This document shows positions 24,967 to 32,712 of a DNA stretch of 32,712 bases, piece after piece. Every line of letters begins with the position of its first letter. Positions within the stretch are counted from its first letter, which is position 1. The translations under genes and the position numbers were made by a program. The DNA is from Pseudomonadales bacterium (GTDB lineage Bacteria; Pseudomonadota; Gammaproteobacteria; Pseudomonadales; Pseudohongiellaceae), in contig JAJDVS010000089.1 of NCBI GenBank assembly GCA_022825945.1, positions 1-32,712 on the forward strand. The letters are read 5' to 3'. Under the pieces are notes generated by a model, which was not told where the DNA came from, searched no databases, and saw only the letters and a program-made list of their open reading frames with translations.

Positions 24967-25230
24967 ATGTCCGATAAACTGAAAATCACCACCAAAATTC
25001 TGCAACTGCTAGCCCGGTATGCGGAGGCTCCGACCAGTGACGGCGTCGATCTCGACACCGACATCGCCGGTCTCGAACTTGACTCGCTCGCGCTGTTTGA
25101 GGTTGTCTTTGAAATTGAGGAGTGCTTTGCAGTAGAACTCGACGAAGCCGAGTTGAACAGGATCGCCACAGTTCGCGATCTGGTTTCATCGGTACTATCC
25201 GCGGTGGAGCGATCCCGATCCTGTAGCTGA
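24967..25230 (+). CDS. Acyl-carrier-protein-like protein 2
   Basis: The 87-aa product repeats the pattern of the first carrier: VDLDTDIAGLELDSLALFEVV with the phosphopantetheine serine at position 40, EIEECFAVELDE, then ATVRDLVSSV. ATG follows GGAGGAGG and sits 22 bp after radC. It carries a Cys in EIEECF and has a short C-terminus. It is the last gene before the right end of the island. As for its paralogue, no carrier-dependent enzyme is nearby. Confidence 0.82.
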   Translation: MSDKLKITTKILQLLARYAEAPTSDGVDLDTDIAGLELDSLALFEVVFEIEECFAVELDEAELNRIATVRDLVSSVLSAVERSRSCS

Positions 25231-25403
25231 CCAATTCTTTCTGAGATTTCGGATTTGCCATTGGATATACTGTATGCGTGAGTCCAAGGGATGAATTCGA
25301 TGCTTGCCAACTTTTCCCTGAATATTTGTTGCACAAATTGTTGCCCCTCGGGGTTAGATATCCTAAAAATATCTTAATTAACAATTAGTTAGGGAAATTT
25401 ATC

Positions 25404-25431
25404 ATTCCGCCCCTGCGGCACCAGACCCGCC
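25404..25431 (+). other. attR: right attachment site of the island
   Basis: ATTCCGCCCCTGCGGCACC and the following AGACCCGCC repeat 4351-4377 (tRNA-Phe 3' end plus flank) with one inserted C. Upstream lies an AT-rich 170 bp stretch with an AGATAT/ATATCT stem and no gene. It marks the right end of about 21 kb of inserted DNA. Confidence 0.72.
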
Positions 25432-25482
25432 CGCGCACATCCCGCCACGAAACGCCAGAAACACGTGGTACAAAATGCGATA

Positions 25483-25646
25483 CGAGGAAGACTGACGATC
25501 AAAATGGTTCGTGCGCTCAAAGAGCCGGGCTCCTACGGCGATGGCAACACGCTGTTCCTGCGGTGAAGCAAAAAGCCAAGGCGCCGCGATTTCGCAAGGC
25601 GGCTCGAAGTACCTGGGACTCCCTGCGGCCCCGATGGCTTTGCGCG
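25483..25646 (+). pseudogene. Relic of a second tyrosine integrase at the same tRNA site
   Basis: The translation GRLTIKMVRALKEPGSYGDG and NTLFLR, ending in a stop, aligns with the intact integrase near its residues 25-56. A second piece, AKAPRFRKAARSTWDSLRPRW, aligns with its residues about 115-138. About 200 bp between them and everything downstream are gone. It is diverged from the intact gene, so it belonged to an earlier insertion at tRNA-Phe rather than being a duplicate of it. Confidence 0.8.
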
Positions 25647-25750
25647 TCTTTCATTTCCAGACAAAATGATTGCTGCCGGAAAAGGATCGAGCTTGCACAG
25701 AGCCTGCTACTAGGTTAGTTTCCCCGGTTTTTGGCAGGAGATTGGGGTTG

Positions 25751-26247
25751 ATGAGTTCGCCTTTTGTCGCGATTTTGATGGGGTCCAAATCAGATCTTGA
25801 AGCCATGCGGGCCGGGGCCGATGTGCTGAAGAAATTCGGTATCCGCTACGAGATCAAGATCAGTTCGGCGCATCGTACGCCGGAAGCGACCAGGGAATAC
25901 GTGGAAGCCGCCGTGGAGCGCGGCTGTCAGGTCTTTATCGCCGGCGCCGGCCTTGCCGCGCATCTTGCCGGCGCCATTGCCGCCCATACCACCAGGCCCG
26001 TCATCGGCGTACCCATGGACGCCGGACCCCTGCGGGGGATGGACTCCCTGCTTTCCACAGTGCAAATGCCCTCGGGGGTGCCGGTGGCTTCCGTGGCCAT
26101 CGGCAGGACCGGCGCCAGGAACGCCGCCTATCTGGCGGCGCAGATTCTCGCTCTGGCCGATACTGCGCTTGCGGGCCGGGTTGCCGCCGACCGCAAGGCC
26201 GACGCCGAAAGAGTGCAGGCCCAGGACCGGGAGTTGCAGGCACAGCG

Positions 26248-26251
<4 letters not shown>
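25751..26251 (+). CDS. purE: N5-carboxyaminoimidazole ribonucleotide mutase
   Basis: The 166-aa protein has class I PurE signatures: [11 protein letters not shown] (10-19), [11 protein letters not shown] (37-47) with the catalytic His, and the [28 protein letters not shown] block. It interconverts N5-CAIR and CAIR in purine synthesis. ATG at 25751 has AGGAG upstream. It overlaps tsaC by GTGA. purK, its usual partner, is not adjacent. It is the first intact chromosomal gene right of the island. Confidence 0.95.
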
Positions 26252-28707
<2,456 letters not shown>

Positions 28708-28716
28708 AAAGACTTG

Positions 28717-28776
28717 GGAGATTCCGCGACTTCGCTTCCAGACCACCTGTCATTCCGCGCGAAGTCGCAGAATCCC
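28717..28776. terminator. Palindromic repeat between convergent aroE and cox operon (bidirectional terminator candidate)
   Basis: GATTCCGCGACTTCGC (28720-28735) pairs with GCGAAGTCGCAGAATC (28759-28774) with one G-T pair, around a loop containing CACCTGTCATTCCGCG. It belongs to the same family as the hairpin at 3557-3649. Its position between two converging transcription units suits termination in both directions. Confidence 0.6.
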
Positions 28777-28817
28777 ATGCAGAATGCTTCGCTTCCGTAG
28801 TAACACCCTGTCCGGTT

Positions 28818-29219
28818 TCAGTGCGCTTCCTCTTCTCCGTGTTCGCCGCCGGCGCCATGCACCTCGGCCGGCGTCAGCGCCACGGCGTCGCGGTCGTGAC
28901 CCATGTAGTCGAAGCGGGCTTCGGTGGTGTAGTCGCCTTCCACCGCCATGAAGGCGATCAGGATCAGCAGCACCCCCGGCGGGCCGAGAATGGTCAGCAC
29001 CAGGGCCAGCCGCTCCCAGAAGGCATGCATGAAGATGGCGATGATAAAGCCCGCCTTCACCAGCATGAAAACGATGACCAGGGTCCAGCGCATGGCGCCC
29101 TGCACGTCAAAATAGTCCACCGCGTAGGAAGCGGCGCTGACCACGAACAGCAGAATCCAGATCTGGTAGTAGATGCCCAGTGGATGCTGTTGTCCCGCGG
29201 TGTCCGATGATGATGCCAT
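28818..29219 (-). CDS. Cytochrome c oxidase subunit IV family protein
   Basis: The protein (133 aa from ATG 29219) has three hydrophobic helices (about 17-35, 44-66 and 72-94) with IYYQIWILLFVVSAASYAVDY and a FIIAIFMHA segment typical of bacterial subunit IV (COX4/CtaF type). A hydrophilic His/Glu-rich tail follows. It stabilises the oxidase in the membrane. ATG 29219 is favoured because GAGGAG lies six bases upstream; ATG at 29225 touches the Shine-Dalgarno sequence. Last gene of the cox operon. Confidence 0.85.
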   Translation of the reverse strand: MASSSDTAGQQHPLGIYYQIWILLFVVSAASYAVDYFDVQGAMRWTLVIVFMLVKAGFIIAIFMHAFWERLALVLTILGPPGVLLILIAFMAVEGDYTTEARFDYMGHDRDAVALTPAEVHGAGGEHGEEEAH

Positions 29220-29231
29220 TGCCATCTCCTC

Positions 29232-29912
29232 TTACAGCAGATAGAAGAATGCGAAGATGAATACCCACACGAGATCGACGAAGTGCCAGTAGAGCCCGGC
29301 GATTTCGACGATCTCGAAGCCTTTCTTGTCGTAGTGGCCCGCCCAGATTCGCCGCGCCACCCATAACAGGTAGATCACCCCGGCCGATACGTGCAGGCCG
29401 TGGAATCCCGTGACCATGAAGAACACCGAGCCGAACTGCGGCGCGCCGAAAGGGTTGCCCCAGGGACGCACGCCTTCTTCCAGAATCAGCTTGGACCATT
29501 CGTAGACCTGCATGCCGACGAAGGTGGCGCCGAAAAAGGCGGTCGCACAGATGAACATGATCGTCCTGAACTTGTCCCTGCGATAACCGTAGTTCACCGC
29601 CAGCGCCATGGTGCCCGAACTCGTGATCAGCACGAAGGTCATGATCGCGATCAGAATCAGGGGAATGGGCGCACCGCCGAAGCTCAGGGCGAAAATCTCG
29701 CTCTGGGGCGGCCAGGGCTGGGTGGTGGTCATGCGGACATTCAGGTAACCCGTCAGGAAACAGGTGAATATGAAGGTGTCGCTGACCAGGAAGATCCACA
29801 TCATGGCCTTGCCCCAGGGCACATGATAGGTCTGTTTATCCGCCGTCCAGTCGTCCACCAGTCCGGTTACCCCGTCCGAGGGGGCCATGCTTGTCGCAGC
29901 AGCTTCACTCAT
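29232..29912 (-). CDS. Cytochrome c oxidase subunit III
   Basis: The 226-aa protein begins with a polar tail followed by WGKAMMWIFLVSDTFIFTCFLTGY and has five or so membrane helices. It includes FGSVFFMVTGFHGLHVSAGV and IAGLYWHFVDLVWVFIFAFFYL, the conserved HGxHVxxG and YWHFVDxVW motifs of subunit III. It supports proton uptake and stability of the aa3 oxidase. A second subunit III-like gene lies just upstream. Confidence 0.94.
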   Translation of the reverse strand: MSEAAATSMAPSDGVTGLVDDWTADKQTYHVPWGKAMMWIFLVSDTFIFTCFLTGYLNVRMTTTQPWPPQSEIFALSFGGAPIPLILIAIMTFVLITSSGTMALAVNYGYRRDKFRTIMFICATAFFGATFVGMQVYEWSKLILEEGVRPWGNPFGAPQFGSVFFMVTGFHGLHVSAGVIYLLWVARRIWAGHYDKKGFEIVEIAGLYWHFVDLVWVFIFAFFYLL

Positions 29913-29934
29913 GCTTGGTTATTCCCGTTGCTTG

Positions 29935-30549
29935 TCAGGTATTGGAAAGAATCGCGAACATCACCAGCCACACCACCAGCAGGAAGTGCCAGTAGAGCGT
30001 ACACAATTCGATGCTCAGCCGCAGGTCTTTCGGCTCGCTTCCCGAGGCGAGCTTGAGCGAGGTGTTTCCCCAGACCCCCAGGCCGCCGAGCAGATGCACG
30101 GCGTGGATGCCGGTGAGCAGGTAATAGAACGAAGCGGCGGGATTCGGTGTCAAATACACTCCCGAATCCTGCAAATCGCCCCACACCAGCAATTGCCCGA
30201 CGATAAAGCCCAGGGCGAGCAAACCGCCGGCCAGGAACAGGGCGAATACATTGCGGGACTCCCCCCGCCCCACCTTGTTCCGCGCAAGCTGGAAGGCCAC
30301 GCTGCTGAGCAGCAGCACGCCGGTGTTGAGCCACAATTGCCCGGGCTCGGTCAGCGGCCGCCAGTCGGGCAGTTCCATGCGGATGAAATAGCTGACGGTG
30401 AACAGGCTGAAGACGATCGTGGCGATGATCAGGAAAAAGCCCAGCGCCACCTTCTCCGCCGCGGAGTCGAAGGCGCCTTCGGGCTTGAGCCCGCCGATGA
30501 TGCCTTTTCGTTCCCAGGGCTTGTCGGCCAGATGCTTTAAGGATTTCAC
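29935..30549 (-). CDS. Second cytochrome c oxidase subunit III-like protein
   Basis: The 204-aa protein has several membrane helices, SFYYLLTGIHAVHLLGGLGV and LCTLYWHFLLVVWLVMFAILS. These are the subunit III histidine-helix and YWHF motifs in a diverged form (YWHFLLVVW instead of YWHFVDLVW). GTG at 30549 overlaps the coxA stop (GTGA). Tandem, non-identical subunit III genes suggest an unusual oxidase composition. The copper-insertion gene ctaG often found here is not present in the window. Confidence 0.9.
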   Translation of the reverse strand: MKSLKHLADKPWERKGIIGGLKPEGAFDSAAEKVALGFFLIIATIVFSLFTVSYFIRMELPDWRPLTEPGQLWLNTGVLLLSSVAFQLARNKVGRGESRNVFALFLAGGLLALGFIVGQLLVWGDLQDSGVYLTPNPAASFYYLLTGIHAVHLLGGLGVWGNTSLKLASGSEPKDLRLSIELCTLYWHFLLVVWLVMFAILSNT

Positions 30550-32330
30550 AGGTCGGCCTTGGACTGGTCCTGGTCCGGGTCAAAATGTTCTTCATCCACC
30601 GTGGGCTCGACGCTTTCCGGGGTGTTCTGGGGAATGAAATCCTCGTGGGCGCCGGGGACACTGTAGTCATAGGCCCAGCGATACACCGTGGGCAGCTTGT
30701 CGCCCCAGTTGCCGTGAATCGGCGGCGTGTCCGGAGTCTGCCATTCCAGGGTATTGGCGCCCCAGGGGTTGGGGTCGGCCTTTTCGCCATTGCGCAGGCT
30801 CCAGAATACATTGATGAAGAACAGCAACTGGGAGATGCCGACGAACAACGCCGCGATGGTGATGGCGGTATTGGCATCCTGGGTGGCCGGGACCATGAAT
30901 TCGGTGGTGCCGAGCGCGTAGTAGCGTCGCGGCACGCCGTGAATGCCGAGATAGTGCATGGGCAGGTAGATGGCGTAGGTGCCGAGGAAGGTGCACCAGA
31001 AATGCAGCTTCGCCATGCCTTCGTGGTACATGCGCCCGGACATCTTGGGGAACCAGTGGTAGAGCGCCGCGAACAGCACCAGAATCGGCGACACGCCCAT
31101 CACCATGTGAAAGTGGGCGACCACGAAATAGGTGTCCGACAGGGGCAGGTCGATGACCACGTTGCCCAGGAACAGCCCGGTCAGCCCGCCATGGATGAAG
31201 GTGAAGATGAAGCCGATGGCGAAATACATCGGCGCGTTCATGCGGATATCGCCTTCCCACAGCGTCAGCACCCAGTTGTAGACCTTGAGCGCCGTGGGCA
31301 CCGCGATGATCAGCGTGGTGGTGGCGAAGAAGAAGCCGAAATAGGGGTGCATGCCGCTGACGTACATGTGATGCGCCCAGACGATGAAGCTGAGCAGGCC
31401 GATGGCGATGATGGCCCAGACCATCATGCGGTAGCCGAAGATGTTCTTGCGGGCGTGGGTGCTGAGCACGTCGGAAACGAGGCCGAACGCGGGCAGGGCG
31501 ACGATATACACTTCCGGGTGGCCGAAGAACCAGAACAGGTGCTGGAAGAGGATCGGGCTGCCGCCGTCGTAGTCCAGCGCGGTGCCGGACTCGATCACCG
31601 CCGGCATGAAAAAACTGGTGCCGAGCAGGGTGTCGAACAGCATCATGATCGCCGCCACGAGCAGGGCCGGGAAGGCGAACAGGCCAAGCACGGTGGCGAC
31701 GAAAATGCCCCATACCGCCAGCGGCAGGCGCATCATGGTCAGGCCGCGGCAGCGGTACTGCAGCACGGTGACCACATAGTTCAGGCCACCCATGGTGAAG
31801 GCGACGATGAATACCGCCAGCGAAAGGAGCATGAGGACGATGCCCATGTCGTGCCCCGGGGTTCCCGCCATGCTCGTCTGCGGCGGGTACAGGGTCCAGC
31901 CGGCCCCCGTGGGGCCGCCCCCGACAAAGAAACTCGCCAGCAGGATGATCACGGAAACCAGATACACCCAGTAACTGAGCATGTTCATGAAGGGGAACAC
32001 CATGTCCCTGGCGCCGCACATGAGGGGAATGAGGTAGTTGCCGAAGCCGCCGAGGAACAGGGCGGTGAGCAGATAGATCACCATGATCATGCCGTGCATG
32101 GTCACGGACTGGTAATACGAATTGGGGTCGATCAGGTCGAAGGTTTCGGGAAAGCCGAGCTGCATTCGCATCAGCAGCGACAGCACCAGGGCCACGAGCC
32201 CCACGGCGATTGCGGTGCCGCCGTATTGAATAGCGATCACCTTGTGATCCTGGCTCCAGACGTACTTCGTCACCCAGCTATGGGGGTGATGAAGTTCGAG
32301 TTCCTGATCCGCCAATGGTACGTATGCCAT
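30546..32330 (-). CDS. ctaD: Cytochrome c oxidase subunit I (aa3 type)
   Basis: The 594-aa protein has all metal ligands: His79 (TMHGMIM, haem a), His271 and Tyr275 (GHPEVYI, CuB and cross-linked Tyr), His320/His321 (WAHHMY, CuB), His406 (haem a3) and His408 (haem a) in VVAHFHMVMG. Glu273 in GHPEVY marks a type A1 proton pathway, and GGFGNYLIPL...RDMVFP fits the D-channel entrance. It is the catalytic subunit reducing oxygen. A long hydrophilic acidic C-terminus (about 540-594) extends beyond the helices. ATG at 32330 follows AGGAGA. Confidence 0.97.
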   Translation of the reverse strand: MAYVPLADQELELHHPHSWVTKYVWSQDHKVIAIQYGGTAIAVGLVALVLSLLMRMQLGFPETFDLIDPNSYYQSVTMHGMIMVIYLLTALFLGGFGNYLIPLMCGARDMVFPFMNMLSYWVYLVSVIILLASFFVGGGPTGAGWTLYPPQTSMAGTPGHDMGIVLMLLSLAVFIVAFTMGGLNYVVTVLQYRCRGLTMMRLPLAVWGIFVATVLGLFAFPALLVAAIMMLFDTLLGTSFFMPAVIESGTALDYDGGSPILFQHLFWFFGHPEVYIVALPAFGLVSDVLSTHARKNIFGYRMMVWAIIAIGLLSFIVWAHHMYVSGMHPYFGFFFATTTLIIAVPTALKVYNWVLTLWEGDIRMNAPMYFAIGFIFTFIHGGLTGLFLGNVVIDLPLSDTYFVVAHFHMVMGVSPILVLFAALYHWFPKMSGRMYHEGMAKLHFWCTFLGTYAIYLPMHYLGIHGVPRRYYALGTTEFMVPATQDANTAITIAALFVGISQLLFFINVFWSLRNGEKADPNPWGANTLEWQTPDTPPIHGNWGDKLPTVYRWAYDYSVPGAHEDFIPQNTPESVEPTVDEEHFDPDQDQSKADL

Positions 32331-32378
32331 GTTCTCTGTCTCCTGATTCGGTATCGCTCGCCGGGCCGGAAGCCCCGC

Positions 32379-32712
32379 TTATTCTCCAACCTCGATTCTA
32401 CTTGACGAAAGCGTGTTGATATACGCCGCCACATCCCGGATTTCTTCCTCGTCGGCCATGGCCGTGGCCATCTGCACCATCTGCTCGCCGAAAGTGTCGT
32501 CCGGGTGCATGCCGCGGACTCTCGACTGGAAATTGCTGAGTTGGGTGACGAGATACCAGTCGTTCTGGCCCGCCAGCGGCGGCGCGTCGGTATACCAGGT
32601 GCCGCTGCCGTCGTCGAGATGACAGGCGGCGCAATTGCGGTCGTAGATGTCCTGGCCGTTGGCGATGTCGCCGGTGACCGTACGTTCGGCCGGTGCGTCG
32701 GGCAGGGAAGCG
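32379..32712 (-). CDS. C-terminal cytochrome c domain of (probably) cytochrome c oxidase subunit II, 5' end outside window
   Basis: The visible 110 residues form one c-type cytochrome domain: CAACH (haem attachment), LAGQNDWYLVTQLSNFQ and a late Met-containing segment (MVQMATAMADEEEIRDVAAYINTL). It ends at TAA 49 bp before coxA. Upstream of coxA the expected gene is coxB, and many proteobacterial subunit II proteins carry C-terminal cytochrome c domains, so this is most likely that fusion. The CuA domain is not in the window. A separate small cytochrome c gene remains possible. Confidence 0.8.
   Translation of the reverse strand, partial: ASLPDAPAERTVTGDIANGQDIYDRNCAACHLDDGSGTWYTDAPPLAGQNDWYLVTQLSNFQSRVRGMHPDDTFGEQMVQMATAMADEEEIRDVAAYINTLSSSRIEVGE

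Noticed and set aside
30585-32405. A 606-codon rightward open frame
   Set aside because: It is the antisense of the subunit I gene, is rich in His/Gln/Glu with no recognisable domain, and has no ribosome site. It is a by-product of high GC.

Overview
The window looks like the chromosome of a GC-rich, aerobic gammaproteobacterium. It carries the purE, tsaC, hemF, aroE order seen in that class, an aa3-type cytochrome c oxidase operon, and an AlkB-type membrane hydroxylase. A roughly 21 kb genomic island is inserted at the 3' end of a tRNA-Phe gene. Taxonomy is inferred from gene content and order only.

Left flank (1-4290): an AlkB-like monooxygenase, read leftwards and cut by the window edge, is fused to a C-terminal domain resembling the glutamine-synthetase adenylyltransferase GlnE with its catalytic acids replaced. 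A class I methyltransferase lacking the usual motif II segment is divergent from it. A DUF385/nitroreductase-like membrane-anchored protein follows. Then comes about 0.9 kb of dispersed palindromic repeats and gene debris leading up to tRNA-Phe (4294-4369).

Island (about 4351-25431): it is bounded by a 27/28-bp imperfect direct repeat of the tRNA 3' end. Its left part holds a tyrosine integrase, an internally deleted IS5-like element, an AT-richer cassette (a frameshifted secreted leucine-rich-repeat gene plus a downstream gene of unknown function), and two inverted IS1380-like fragments around a decayed secreted-protein gene. Its right part (11.4-25.2 kb) is a GC-rich module typical of conjugative-element or plasmid backbones: short RadC, MoxR-like AAA ATPase, DUF3150-like protein, DUF2201/VWA protein (frameshifted, metal site lost), FitAB-type toxin-antitoxin, a small protein, a very large ParB-like protein, a GHKL ATPase, DUF2958, an acyl-carrier-like protein, a mobile-element protein of unknown function, a frameshifted putative nuclease, full-length RadC, and a second acyl-carrier-like protein. 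No relaxase, coupling protein or type IV secretion gene is visible, so the element is either a degraded conjugative element or a mobilisable/satellite island. Just beyond the right att repeat is a decayed second integrase, evidence of repeated use of the same tRNA site.

Right flank (25.7-32.7 kb): purE, tsaC, hemF and aroE run rightwards with 4-nt overlaps at two junctions. They meet the leftward cox operon (subunit II cytochrome c domain, subunit I, two subunit III genes, subunit IV) at a palindromic repeat.

Most unusual items: the AlkB-GlnE-like fusion; two paralogous acyl-carrier-like genes in a mobile-element backbone with no visible carrier-protein enzymes, one of them 22 bp behind radC; a set of phased palindromes inside parB; GC-rich hairpin leaders before several module genes; and a 73-bp repeat with an extended -10 motif placed upstream of both tRNA-Phe and hemF.
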